DNA of 64,000 nt from Schistocerca nitens (taxonomy: Eukaryota; Arthropoda; Insecta; Orthoptera; Acrididae): positions 101,418,269 to 101,482,268 of the forward strand of contig NC_064625.1 in the NCBI RefSeq assembly GCF_023898315.1, written 5' to 3'. Each line of letters opens with the position of its first letter. Position 1 is the first letter of the stretch. Positions 22,577-33,650 of this stretch are shown here, one piece after another. The notes under the pieces were generated by a model. The model saw nothing but the letters and a program-made list of their open reading frames with translations, searched no databases and was not told where the DNA came from. A program made the translations under genes and the position numbers.

Positions 22577-23640
22577 GTAGGAACATACAGGGGAGAGGTG
22601 AGCAGAGGGGAGGGCAGCTGGGTGCAACTGGGAGGTTAGACAGAGGGCAGGAGAAAGGGAGGCAGGGGCGGAAGAGGAGAGAATTAAAAGCACTTGCGTG
22701 GATTGGCAGATAAAGGGCTGATTAGTACTGAAATGGGAACAGGGAAGGGGCTGAAGAGGCTAGGTGGGTAATGACAATGACTAGCGAAGATTGAGGCCAG
22801 GAGGGTTATGGGAACATGGGATACATTGCAGGGAGAGTTCCCACCTGTGTAGTTAAAAAGAAGGTGGTGTTATTGGGAAGGATCCAGATGGAACAGGCTG
22901 TGAAGCAGTCATTGAAGTGAAGAATGTCATGTTGGACAGCATGCTCAGCAACTGGGTGGTCAGCTGTTTCTTGGCCACAGTTTGTCGGTGGCTCTTCATG
23001 AGGACAGACATCTTGTCAGTCATCATGCTCACATAGAATACAGCACAGTGGTTGCGGCTTAGTTTGTAGATCACATGACTGGTTTCACAGGCAGCCTTAC
23101 TTTTGATGGGATAGGTGGTGCTTGTGACCGGACTGGAGTAGGTGGTGGTGGGAGGATATATGAAACAGGTGTTGCATCTAGGTCCATAACAGGGATATGG
23201 GCAATGCGGCAAGGGATTGGGAGCAGGGGTTGAGTAGGGGTGGATGAGGATATTTTGTACAGGTTTGATGGGTGGTGAAATATCTCTGTGGGAGGGGTGG
23301 GAAGGATAGCGGATGGGATATTCCTCATTTCAGGGCACAACTAGAGGTAGTTGAAACCCTGGTGCAGAATGTGATTCAGTTGCTCCAGTCCTGGGTGGTA
23401 CTGGGTCATGAGGGGAGTGCTTCTCTGTGGCTGGATGGTTGAACTTTGGCAGATGGTGAATGACTGGAGAGATAAGGCAAGGGAGATCTGTTTTTGTAGA
23501 AGGTTGGGAGGATAATTATGGTCTGTGAAGGCAAGTAAGAAAGTCAACTGAGTAATATGGATCACATGTAATACCTCAACCAAAACTGAGAACAGAAGAA
23601 AACATTTAGAGGAATTACTTTTCAGCATGCCCTTGTATAA
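22577..23640 (-). mobile_element. Penelope-like element, coding 3' portion (right part of split copy)
   Basis: Continues the element whose 3' end is at 20040-20414. It holds the post-RT linker and the GIY-YIG endonuclease. The RT domain proper is absent, so the copy is 5' truncated near 23640, as Penelope copies often are. Confidence 0.75.
22850..23640 (-). pseudogene. Penelope-like linker and GIY-YIG endonuclease pseudogene
   Basis: Read from 23640 downward, it has TQYHPGLEQLNHILHQGF, then CPEMRNIPSAILP, then a Pro-rich linker. The zinc-binding-like GPRCNTCFI follows, and then the endonuclease: HVIYKLSRNHCAVFYVSMM and, shortly after, SHRQTVAKKQL. Family members have Y-V-G-M-T and a catalytic Arg in R-x-N-G-H-R. 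Here YVG is YVS and that Arg is Leu, so the nuclease would be dead. Frames shift between the linker and the nuclease. This nuclease opens the target site for the element's RT. Confidence 0.75.
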
Positions 23641-23649
23641 AGTAAACAA

Positions 23650-24260
23650 GCATTATTAACGTCTATAGAGAGAGAAAACCAGATTATAATGAGCTTAAAA
23701 TAAATAATGAGTCCACACATTGTGTGGATGCTCAAAATTTCTTGGAATACCTGATGACTGTCAAAGTGGAAAAGTGTGTAAAAATACTTAGTAATAGAAC
23801 CTCTGCAACATGCTATACTCTCTGAAATCTGGCATCAGCATGTGATATTTCATGTATCAGATCAGTATATTTTGTTTATATCTGTACTGTCATTACTTAT
23901 GGTGTAATTTTTTGGGGAGAGAATAGGAAAAATATCTAAGTTATATTCAGACTGCAGAAAAGAGCAGTAAGTACATATAATAACCAAGAGTGGCAGCACA
24001 GTTCATTGCCTTAAACCTTTTAAAATGCTGGAAATCTTAAATGTCTTTTGCGAATATTTTCTGAGTGTTGTGTATGTAAAAAAATATTGAATACTATGTC
24101 AAAAATTGTTTCATACATTATCATGAACCTTGAAACAGCTATAAATTGCATCTGGACAGAGAAATTAAAGTTACAACATTGCAGACTTTATTGTACAGTG
24201 TCATCAAATTATACAATAACACATAAAAGATGTATGTATGACTGCTTTTTCAAAACAAAA
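23650..24260 (+). pseudogene. LINE RT C-terminal fragment
   Basis: Plus-strand pieces fit the region after the RT palm: FLGIPDD, KVCKNT, then YLYCHYLWCNFLGRE (family form YFHSVITYGIIFWG), LQKRAV-like, and EYFLSVVCM-like. Numerous stops. Similar in type to the fragment at 19180-19560 but on the other strand. Confidence 0.6.
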
Positions 24261-24689
24261 CTAAAAAATATTTAAAACACAAAAGTTTTTATATGGTTAT
24301 GAAAGATCTGCATTAAAGAGGTTGCTTAATATAAGAAGTTCTCTATTATAATATATGTAGAAATAATAATTATATAAGAATAAAAAACTAATGTAATTAT
24401 AGATTAAAATTACAGTCAATTATGATGTAAGAAGTCAATTATAAGCTGTTAATCTGTCTGTGTTTTGAATGACAGTATCATGCAAATTATACCTGTTTCA
24501 AGTTTCATGATAATGTATGAAACAATTTTTGATGTAGTACTCAACCGTTTGATGGATTAATAATGAAATCAATCAAGCATTTCTCGAATGATGATGAGGT
24601 GATTTTTGAGGTGGAAAATATCCTGAGCAGCTAAAATGCAGATTTCTACAGCTCAAGACCTGCAGCAAGTTGCATTTGTAAGGTGGTTG
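24261..24689. other. no recognisable gene
   Basis: AT-rich intronic sequence, probably partly the 3' end of the preceding LINE fragment. No tail or target duplication is visible. Confidence 0.45.
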
Positions 24690-24721
24690 TGTAGAGGAGG
24701 GCTGACACCATCAGGAATCAT

Positions 24722-26745
24722 GAGGAACCCCTTGAGTGTGAGGTCGCAAAGGCCAATGATGTTTACTGCATTCAATGCTCCGCATATTGTCTATCATGCA
24801 ACCACAATCATGCAACCACAATATTGGCTGCTAATGGCAGTGGTGGGCAGAACTGGAGGTATCCAATGGAGAACACAGCATGAGGCTACAGAGTGCCATT
24901 GACCTGCTTAGTCAATGAGTAATTCACAACAGTGCTACAGTATAAGTGGTTTTGATACAAAGGAGAGCAATGGCAACAATTAACAAAGCAAACATTGTAT
25001 TACATCTATAACAACAGTTGCCAAAGCTGACATTTCATCAGAAAGGAACCTAAGGAATTTTGCAGAACGAGTGTTTCTTCAAGATGAGTCAGTGGAATGT
25101 GTGGTGTCACATACACTCAACTGTACGGATGATGTACATGAGGAGTACAATGATGACAACACTTGCTTAACAAGCGAAAGTGATATTGAAACTGGTATCG
25201 AGCAATGCAGTTCATCATCATTGTTGGACAGAGAGCCACAAATCCCAACTTCATTGAAATGTAGTAAAGTACAATTTACCTCAAATGGGCAGGTACTAAA
25301 CATAATTACAGACATGGAAGATCATCTGCATCACAGTAAAAAAAATAAATAATTAAAAACAGATTTCAAATAAGTCAACAGCAATAAGACTGTGTAGTGC
25401 ATAAGAAAAACTATGGATATTCAAGGAAGGACATGGTGCACTTTTTACAAAATCTGGTATTTGCACATTTCAAGGATGCTCAGTGCAATTTATAGGATAT
25501 ACATGATAGTGCCCTACTACATTATACACATTAAATTGCACATTACATATATTACAGTAATTCTGAGGGAAACAGTGGACGGTTGCATAACTTCAGACAG
25601 TGCTATAGAAATGGAAGAGGTAGGATAATGAAATTTCAAACAAAACGTCAACTTAACAATGCGCAGTAAACTGTGGAATCAGCCTGAAAATGTATAGATG
25701 AGATAAACACATTTATTCTGTTGTTCAGTAAGGAATTTGTTTCGAACTCCAACCAGTCAGGATTTGAAGAGGAAATGTATATGAAAGGAACCTCAAAATT
25801 AAAGTTTCGAAGAGGGTTGTATCATGCATGATCCACTATCATCAATGCCATAACACATTCACATCCAGTTATGTCAAAGGTTAACCTGGATTATACATTG
25901 GCTGAAAAGTTATTTATTGTGATGCAAAGTTGGAGGTGCTCTGTCCCCTATGATTATTTCTCATGTGCATGATATTGGTAGGGTGGTAGGGAATATTTAC
26001 ATCACAACAAGAACAAGTGGGTAAATGGGCATAAGAGAAATACAATTATGGCAAGAGCACTGCTTTTGGCCAATAGCTGGTCAAATTAATTTGTTTTTGC
26101 TTGAGTCCTGATCTGAGTATGAAAATCATATAACTGTAGAGTAAACTGTTCCTCCTGAAAAGTGTATGACACTGCAATCCATACCCCTTGCAACCACTGG
26201 ACAAATTCAGCCTGTGGATGTTTGTTTTTTCCTGACTGTAAAACATATTATTGCACTGTCTGTCACTACACCTTAATGGCTAGCCAATTTCACAATTAGC
26301 TCCATGACAGACTGTTTAACATTTGGTTGCATGACATCACATTCCATCAGTTCTCATCACATTGTTACACCAACATGATTCCATAAACATTCTTTAAAAG
26401 TGGATACCGAGCTGAATGTCCTGTATGATTTGTAGCTCTAAAGAAGCTAGCATTCAATCTTGATGGTGTGAAACTTTGTGATCACTGTGGTGCATCATTT
26501 TTCATTTAGTGTTCACATTGTAAGTTGGTGATTTGTTTTAAACATTTCTAGACTGTTGATGATGTTCATTTTGTGAAGTGTAATATATACATTGCACCTC
26601 CTAGACACTCATTTTCTGTTGCCTCCCTGATGCACATGGTGAGTCATTAGCAGCTAATATTTTCCCATCATAGCTATTAACATAACACTTTCAAATGAAT
26701 CTTGCTAATGATTGATCTTGGGATCTTGCACTCAAGGGGTTCCTC
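24722..26745 (+). mobile_element. pogo/jerky-like DNA transposon relic
   Basis: The two ends share an inverted motif: gaggaaccccttgagtg at the left and its exact complement at 26729-26745. Weaker inverted similarity continues inward (tattggctgctaatg on the left, attagctgctaatg inverted on the right). The interior carries a decayed DDE_1-type transposase on the plus strand. I could not find a TA duplication at these ends, so the exact boundaries are uncertain. Confidence 0.6.
25070..26600 (+). pseudogene. pogo/jerky-like transposase pseudogene
   Basis: An acidic open stretch near 25071-25352 (SESDIETGIEQCSSSSLL) precedes the catalytic region. That region starts SNQSGFEEEMYMKGT at about 25758, a motif typical of a DDE_1 group related to pogo/jerky. 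The DSW block near 26075 is lost to frameshifts. Pieces resembling Q-P-(L/V)-D-V-C-F-F appear at about 26206. The C-terminal part (26450-26600) has VKLCDHCGASFFI, CSHCKLVICFKHF, a cysteine/histidine-rich tail I associate with this group. Many stops are present. Confidence 0.6.
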
Positions 26746-27136
26746 GTCAGAGCTGAGTCTGGCCTTATTGACCAGAGACAGTAGTCACATGTATGTCAGT
26801 ATGTGTATTAAAAGCTTTTTGAACTATTTTGAAGCAAAATATAAAAATAAAATTTGATCATCAATTTGTCACACTGTTTTGTAGCAGATTGTTACAGTGT
26901 ACTGTCCCCAAACCAGAAGGAGTCACAGCAGCTTGTAGGCATGTCATCTCGTGGTGACTTCAGCTGCCAACACTAGCCCATTTACCACACTAACTGTGAG
27001 AAAGCGGACATATGCTGCAAGGACTTCTCTACTTTTGCTGTGTAAGTGCACAGGGCACTTTCATCTCCCAGTGTCCCTCACTTTCCTGACTCATTACATC
27101 TCATTTTTGATCACAGTACATACTATGTGTGTACTG
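26746..27136. other. no recognisable gene
   Basis: Intronic sequence between two repeats. Nothing assignable. Confidence 0.5.
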
Positions 27137-27363
27137 TCTGCCTATGTAGTGCAATGGTTGCATTACTGCCTACCACACAAGGGGGGCCCGTGTTCGATTC
27201 CTGGCAGGGGACTGGGTGTTGTGTGTCTTTGATTATCATTTTCATCATCATTGACACTCAAGTTGCTGAAGTGGTGTCAACGAAAAAGACTTGCAATACA
27301 GTGGCCGAATCTTGAAAGGGATATTCCGGCCAATAAATGCCATACCATAATTTCATTTTTTTT
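27137..27363 (+). repeat. tRNA-derived SINE with ATTTC-type tail
   Basis: Head with A-box-like tagtgcaatggttgc and B-box-like gtgttcgattcctgg. The body includes gtgttgtgtgtctttgatta and the family tail aatgccataccataatttca. I recognise it as a common orthopteran SINE. The head is not a functional tRNA. Confidence 0.8.
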
Positions 27364-27755
27364 AATGTGTGTACTTTATCTTTGAATGTAGACTCCCTAC
27401 ATATGAACTGACAGAAAGCAAATGATTTCGTATTTGTAGTGACTTGTCACTGGTCACTGCTGACCTTAAGTATCAAACTGTGTCATAGGCAGTGTTTTTA
27501 TATTAGCCACTGTTGGCTGCTGTGTTTCATTTTGACAATAAGTAATTCATAGCCATAAATATTTTTTATTGGACCATCACTATTGTATGAGTCACTGTAA
27601 AAGCCAGTTCAAGTTACATTTCATTAGGTGAGACATTTAAGCATCTATTAGCAGTTTGTGTCACTTCTGCTACAAATCATACAGTTGTGGCCTCCAAGAG
27701 TTAATGGATGAGCATTAGCATAATAACAGTCATGTTTATGATGATGTCTCTGGAC
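27364..27755. other. no recognisable gene
   Basis: AT-rich intronic sequence with no motif that I can name. Confidence 0.5.
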
Positions 27756-28655
27756 AAGACTGTGTGAGATGAGGTAATACCATTTCAGCATTTCTGTTTA
27801 ATTTGGTCCTGGAGATAGTAATTCAGGAAATGAAAAGAGAAGGTAAAGGGGCAAAGCTAAAAGATATTGGGGTATGCTGGGATATGCAGATGACATTGCA
27901 GCCATAGTGGAGTCAGAGGAAGAGACAACAGAAACCACAGATGACTTATTAATGGATTCCATTAATACTGGGCTGAGGATTAATATGGAGAAGACTGAAA
28001 TGATAGAAGTATCCAGAAAAGTGTCTAACAATGCCCCATTACAGATTGCAATATAGAATGTAGCTAGACTGGAAAATTTTAAATAGTTTGACACCTGGTT
28101 CAACAAGAATGATAATCTAAAACAAGAAATTAATCGACATATTGTTAATGGTACAAAAGCTAACTTCACTCTGAAGCAGATAATGTAAACAGAATCCTGT
28201 CAGCTGGAACCAAACTTAAGGCCTACAAAGCAGTGATACTAACAGTGTTGTGGTATTGGACAGAAACTTTCAGCACAAAAAGGATGAAGAGAACCTGTTG
28301 ATCTTTGAATGGAAAATCATGAAAAAGATCTTTGGACCAACCTGCAAAGGCAACACCTGGAAATGTAGAAAGTACCAGGAGCTGTACAACTTGATGAATC
28401 AAACAAACATCATGCAGAAAATGAAAGCACGTAGAGTAAGCCTGGCAGTGTACACTATCAGAAGGTTAGAAATGTGCCAGGCTAAAGCTGTGCTTATGTT
28501 TAACCCGATGGAATTTGTCCAGTTGGAAAACCAAGGTAGCAATGGGAGGATGAACTCCAGAAAAACCTTCAGAAGCTGGCTGCCCACAAGAAATGGATCA
28601 TAAGTGCACAAGCTCACCATCTAGGGAGGAACACTGTAAGGTCAGCACAGGACCT
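27756..28655 (+). pseudogene. RTE-like LINE RT, C-terminal half
   Basis: Begins inside the palm: SAFLFNLVLE-like in one frame at about 27795. LGYADDIAAIVESEEET (catalytic YADD) lies at 27877-27925, then GLRINMEKTEMIEVSRK. The rest is spread over frames: the L-W-Y-W-T-E-T block (near 28245), LLIFEWKIMKKIFGP and KYQELYNLM. It shares organisation with the element at 54745-56575. The 5' half is missing. Confidence 0.75.
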
Positions 28656-28734
28656 TCAGACCTCTGATATATCTATAGAATTAATATTGAAATTGTGATG
28701 CTTTATATAAAATTTGTAAATTAGGTAGACATGT

Positions 28735-29092
28735 GAAACTTCCTGGCAGATTACAGCACACAGTTTTAATCTTTCGGGAAGTTCCAAATCAGCATACACT
28801 CTGCCACAGAGTGAAAATTTCATTCTGAGAACATCCCCCAAGGTTGTGGTGAAGCCATGTCTCTGCAGTATCCTCTCTTCCAAAAGTGCTAGTCTCACAA
28901 GGTGTGTGAGAGAACTTCAGTGAAGTTTGGAAGATAGGGGATGAGATGTGGTAGAACTAGAGCTCTGAGGGTGGGCCATGAGTTGTGCTTGGATAGCTCA
29001 GTTAGTAGAGCTCTTGGCCACAAAATAAAAAAAGGCCCCAGTCCAGCATACCGATTTAATCTCCTAGGAAGTTTCAAATTGGTACACACTCC
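28735..29092 (+). repeat. tRNA-derived SINE, tandem-type copy
   Basis: Contains the family tail (aaacttcctggcagatta, then gcagtatcctctcttcc), the pre-head region (agaacttcagtgaagtttgg) and a degraded tRNA-like head (tggatagctcagttagtaga). This is followed by another tail (aggaagtttcaaattgg). The tail-head-tail order indicates a partial tandem dimer of the SINE seen at 54929-55143. Confidence 0.75.
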
Positions 29093-29334
29093 AAATTAAT
29101 TTTGGATATGTAGACATGTGTTTCTGGGTTTTAGAATGATCGAAATAATTGTATGTACAAATAAAAAGAACCATTATAAAATCTTTAATTTCAAAATTAA
29201 AAGTAATAAAAATGCACTTGTAAAATAGAATATAGAAAAATAGCAAAGTAATACAAATTTAAAAAATCAGTAGGTCTATTGTAATAACATATTCAGTTAG
29301 ATTGGTTTTCATTATGAAAGAATGAGGATTAGAG

Positions 29335-29556
29335 TTTAACATCCCATCCCTTCATTAGAGATGGAGTACAAATTCTGACTGTTTCAATGATGGAGAAGAA
29401 AAATTGGTCATGTCTTTTCAAACAAACAATCCTGGCCTTTGCCTGAGCAATTCAGGGAAACTGCAGAAAGCCTAAATCTGGATGGCTGGATGCAGATTTG
29501 AACCATCATCCTCCCATATGCACTACTGATTGAGCCACCTTGCTCAGTAGTTTTCA
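29335..29556 (-). repeat. tRNA-derived SINE (minus)
   Basis: The minus strand reads caaggtggctcaatcagtag (A-box-like), gatggttcaaatctgcat (B-box-like) and a body including tttccctgaattgctcaggc. It is a third distinct SINE family in this window. Confidence 0.65.
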
Positions 29557-30213
29557 TTTGGTGCCAACACCATTTTGGTGTGCAGTATAGTCAGCAAGTA
29601 GTAGTGATAGTTGGAGGTCAGACAAGTGCAACAAGATCTGCCATATGGTCACTTACTACTCAATGATGATGTAATTGCAGTGCAGAAAATAAAAGGTATG
29701 TTACTGAAAATTGCTGAAAAAAAGCTTTTTTATTGAGAAAATTATCACCCAAGTTTTTGCTATGTGGACTAAGGACAAAGGAAATGGAGGAGAAACATGA
29801 AGGAATAATATTTATTTCAACATGTAATTAATATAACTACTAAATGGTTGTAGCTGTGTTTCTCATTTGCATATATTTCTTATATCACATGCATAAAATT
29901 CAATGAAGTTTGAAATAATGCACTGTTTTACAATTCACAGTATTGACTATTTAGAGGATGCAGAAGTTACTGTCTGGCTGCCTGTGCACCTTCTCTCCTC
30001 ATAGCAGATGGCGTTTGCTTCCTTCACTCCCCAGAGCTTGTAGTGAAACTTCATTATTAATACAGTACAAAGCCTACTTTTCTACAATGTCTTTCTCTCA
30101 TGTTAATGTATACCTTGACTCATTTCATATTCTTGAAATTTATTCTTCTTGGTTGGATCTACAGTACATGATGAAATAATGAATGAATGAATTAAACAAA
30201 TATAGGTGCTCAC
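29557..30213. other. no recognisable gene
   Basis: Intronic sequence upstream (plus sense) of the tubulin exon donor site. No repeat family that I can name. Confidence 0.5.
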
Positions 30214-30403
30214 CTTCTTCCATTCCTTCACCAACAAACCAGTGCATGAATGCTCTTTTTGCAAACATGAGGTCAAATTTCTGGTCAAGCCTCATCCATG
30301 CCTCTACAATAGCTGTTGTATTGCACAAGCAGCACACAGCTCTCTCCACCTTAGCCAGGTCACCACCAGGAACCACTGTTGGGGGTTGGTAGTTGATACC
30401 GAC
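30214..30403 (-). CDS. alphaTub: alpha-tubulin exon (residues ~353-416)
   Basis: Flanked by acceptor CTCTGCCCACAG and donor GTGAGC. It reads [20 protein letters not shown], then [20 protein letters not shown], then [20 protein letters not shown] and MEEG, with the last Gly codon split across the intron. These are hallmark alpha-tubulin strings: [10 protein letters not shown], the NTTAI-EAW loop, KFDLM-AKRAF-HW and GEGMEEG. Replacements at usually fixed positions (CMLSN to CCLCN, AWARLDH to AWMRLDQ, HWYVG to HWFVG) mark a divergent isotype. It joins the exon at 32972-33121 in phase 0 and the last exon in phase 1. Confidence 0.95.
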
Positions 30404-30544
30404 CTGTGGGCAGAGGAGAACACACAGTATCTACCAAAAGCACACAGTGCGAAACAGGGCACTGCAAATCCAAATGTGTGTCACGAGCCTTGAGCCTAGT
30501 GCATGAGAAGAAAAAACTGTTAGTAAGTGTTAAAAAAACCTAGA

Positions 30545-30850
30545 GAGTGTAGAGCGCAAAACAGTATCTGGGGAACATCATCAGTATAGGTGTTCCTCAG
30601 GGATTGATATTGGCTCCTCTCTTGTTATATGTAAATGATCTGCTAATGCATCAATTTACACAAGAAGTAGAACTTGTTCTTTTTGCTGACGATATGATTG
30701 TTATGATCAAGCCTACTGGAGTAACTTCAACACTTGAAGATGTAAATAAAATTTTCTTGAAAATTAGTAACTTATTTTCTGAAAGTGGAATGTCAATGAA
30801 CTTAGACGAACACAGTTTGTCCAATCCTGTATTGCACAATCCCTGACTGC
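30545..30850 (+). pseudogene. LINE RT palm fragment
   Basis: Plus strand: ISIGVPQGLILAPLLLYVND, then ELVLFADDMIVMIK with the catalytic FADD intact, then LEDVNKIFLKISNLFSESG and MSMNL. It is cut on both sides, and the right side abuts a Penelope-type repeat. It differs from the other RT fragments in the window. Confidence 0.8.
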
Positions 30851-30854
30851 ATCA

Positions 30855-31240
30855 TTAGAAAAATGTGAAGGTTAACCAATAAATGAAAGAAAATATTGTA
30901 ATAGACAGCAATCTTCTCAACCCCCCCCCCCCCCCCCTTTCCCATCCACACCCACACCTTGCTATCCCTTCTTCCTCCTCGATCCATGCTAAATGACAGC
31001 TGTATTCTGGTCCAAGCTGCTGGAGATAGTAGTCATGTGTGCCTGAGGTGTGCTTGCTCATGTGAATGAATGTTTGTGTGCTTCCTTTTTTAGTGAAGGC
31101 TTTGGCCAAAAGTTAATGTGTAAGTATTTTTTTGTTGTGCCTGTCTGCAACTCAGTGTGTCATCTTTACTGTGAGTAGCAATCTATCTCTTCCTTATATT
31201 GTTGATATTCCAACCTGGGGTTTCCATTGCTTCGTTTGGT
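30855..31240 (+). repeat. Penelope-type 3' terminal sequence (plus)
   Basis: Contains a pure C tract (about 30920-30938). It then has gtgaaggctttggccaaaag and tgcctgtctgcaactcagtg, the same 3' end as at 20040-20414 but on the opposite strand, followed by ttccaacctggggtttccat. Confidence 0.6.
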
Positions 31241-31283
31241 TTATAGGTAACATATGATTTTCTTATGTTTGTACATTCTTGGA

Positions 31284-31469
31284 TGGCTCCGAGCACTATG
31301 GGACTTAACATCTGAGGTGATCAGTGCCCTAGAACTTAGAGCTACCTAAACCTAACTAACCTAAGGCATCACACACATCCATGCCCGAGGCAGGATTTGA
31401 ACCTGCGACTGTAGCGGTCGCGTGGTTTCAGACTGAAGTGCATAGAGCTACTCAGCCACTGCGGCTGGT
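31284..31469 (-). repeat. class-II-tRNA-type SINE, full length, with 12-bp TSD
   Basis: The minus strand begins in the tRNA-like head (accagccgcagtggctgagt) and has the B box gcaggttcaaatcctg. It ends with the conserved tail agtgctcggagcc. It is flanked by tacattcttgga at 31272-31283 and 31470-31481. Confidence 0.85.
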
Positions 31470-31481
31470 TACATTCTTGGA

Positions 31482-32971
31482 GCAATTTGTCTTAATAACA
31501 TATTTATAGGCCCAGTTGAAACATAAATGTCATTCATTAACACTTGCCAAACACACTCCAACACAGAATAAATGACACATAGTTTATAAAAGTTACCAAT
31601 GCTGTGAATTCTCCGGGAGTACAAAAGAAAACAATCAGAACAGTCGAAGTTTGAATTACTGTGGTGGGAACTACTTGTAGGAAATGCAGAATCTAGTCAC
31701 TTAGCATAACAGTATCACAGTCTACCAAAGTAGAACTTTATAGTGTTAGGCAAAATGTCACTGCACACACATATTGATGAGGCCCCGTCATAAGAGGAAC
31801 AGTCCAAAGAATAACTAGTGTCACGCAGAATAATCAGGACTTGTTGACCATGGAGAGGAACATGTCAGCTACAGGACTGGGCCTGAAGTCAATTTGCCCT
31901 AAATTAGCCCACTGATGGAGGCAAATTACCTGCTGGCTGGAGATGCTGTGCCACTCCCCACTTGCAGTAACACAGCCAGACATAGGTGTAGTATGGCATT
32001 GTCCATTGATATATCTGGTGGGATTATAAGAAATAGAAACCACTACATACAGTTCACTCAGTGTTTCAACACTAACCAGAGCTCACACCACAGCCACTTG
32101 CACATGATTTTAGGTCTATCATCACACCTCTGTTACATCTTCATATTTTACTGCTGCCTGTCTGAAACACTGGTTCTCCAGCTAGCCATGATTAGTGATA
32201 CATCAGCATTATGCACTTCAGTTTTGGATGTCCATCTTTACTGTAAAAGGCATTATGTTGTTACTAAGAGGTGCGGCTGGGACTGGTGAAGCCTTCTCAG
32301 TCAAATGTGGCACTTCTGGTGTCTGTAGAAAAATCAGTGTGGCTGTGGCCATCATTTGTGTAAGAGCTATATGATTTGCATGAAACTTGGAAAAACTGCT
32401 ACTGAAACCTATATATGATTAAAATAAGTATATGGTGAAGGCTGTTTATCATGTATACAAGTTTTTTTAATGGTTCACAATTGAGCACATATGAGACATC
32501 TTTGGACACAAACTAAAGTGTCATCCACAGAAAGCATTACATATCCCTGTATAGACCAATAAAGTGCAACAGACATGGAACTCCATCCCACAAACTGACA
32601 TCTGGTACCTGTATAACACATTGCATTCAAAGTATGCATACTTGTGCTCAACATTGTGGTGATTACATCAGTTATTAATGTACCGGCATTTCTCTTTTGC
32701 TACTGTTTATCTTGTGTTTACATTAACTTGTGATCTTGCAATGTTAGCTACTTATACATATTACCTAGACAACTGCTTCCAGAAATTTCATTACTCTACA
32801 TTAATTATATTTTGGTGTTGTGACTTTTATCTGTCAGTATATATCCCTCCTTCTTGTCAATGTATTCCACTTGTTCCACTCCTCGCTGATTTGTTGATTC
32901 TGTGGGAAAAGCTCATTTCTTATCTGAGCTCTTAATTTGCAACATTAATAAATAGACAGACAATAGCTTAC
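31482..32971. other. no recognisable gene
   Basis: Intronic sequence of the alpha-tubulin gene. I found no coding motif, terminal repeat or tRNA-like head. Confidence 0.5.
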
Positions 32972-33121
32972 CTTAAATCCAGTTGGACACCATTCTACAA
33001 ACTGTATGGTCTTCTCTTTCTTAATTGCAGAGATGGCTGAATTGACATCCTTTGGCACAATGTCTCCACGGTAGAGCATACAGACAGCCATGTATTTGCC
33101 TCTCCGTGGGTCACAGTTCAC
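32972..33121 (-). CDS. alphaTub: alpha-tubulin exon (residues ~303-352)
   Basis: Exactly 50 codons between acceptor ATCTCTAACTAG and donor GTAAGC. It reads [20 protein letters not shown], then [20 protein letters not shown] and [43 protein letters not shown] are diagnostic of alpha-tubulin. Differences from the canonical form (K304N, H309R, C315V-type change, TKR to KEK, D to E before WCP) again suggest a divergent isotype. Both boundaries are in phase 0. Confidence 0.95.
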
Positions 33122-33329
33122 CTAGTTAGAGATCATTATCAGACAATGTTTAGGAAATGTATAAGAGGGCCACCCTCTATGCATGTACAAAAATGAATTT
33201 TATTTTTTCTCATATTTATTGGGAAAATTTGTGTTGGATGACTCCAGATTCGAGATTTGTGTTCAACATACCAGAAAACATGAAATAAACTACTAGAAAC
33301 AAATACACCAGAAGTTTCCAGTGTAAATC

Positions 33330-33650
33330 ACCATTTTGCTGGAATGCATGGATTTTGAAAACATCAATCATGTTAAACCTAACTTCCACTTTTCTCACAT
33401 GATATACTGAAAGATTTGAATCAAAGTAGCCACTTAGGTGCAGTATTTCTTGAATTCCAAAATGCATTTCACTCAGTACCACACCTACACTTATTGTCAA
33501 AAAAATGACCAAATGGGGAATTGAGTGAAATTTGTGACTGGATTGAGGACTTTTTGGTAGGCAGGACCCAGCAAATTACCTTGGATGGAGATTCATTGTC
33601 AGATGTAGAAATAACATTGGGTGTGCCCCAAGGAATTGTGCTGGCCCGAG
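33330..33650 (+). pseudogene. CR1-like LINE RT fragment, interrupted
   Basis: Plus-strand pieces: LFSHDILKD, LGAVFLEFQNAFHSVPHLHL (RT motif A, where the catalytic Asp of LDFxKAFD is Glu/Gln-like), ICDWIEDFLVGRTQQITLDG and DVEITLGVPQGIVL. The frame ends abruptly just after VPQG, and the 3' end of the same kind of LINE resumes at about 34866. Confidence 0.7.

Noticed and set aside
25071-25352. Stand-alone acidic host protein
   Set aside because: It lies between the inverted ends of a pogo-like relic and upstream of its catalytic motif, so it is more likely part of that transposase.
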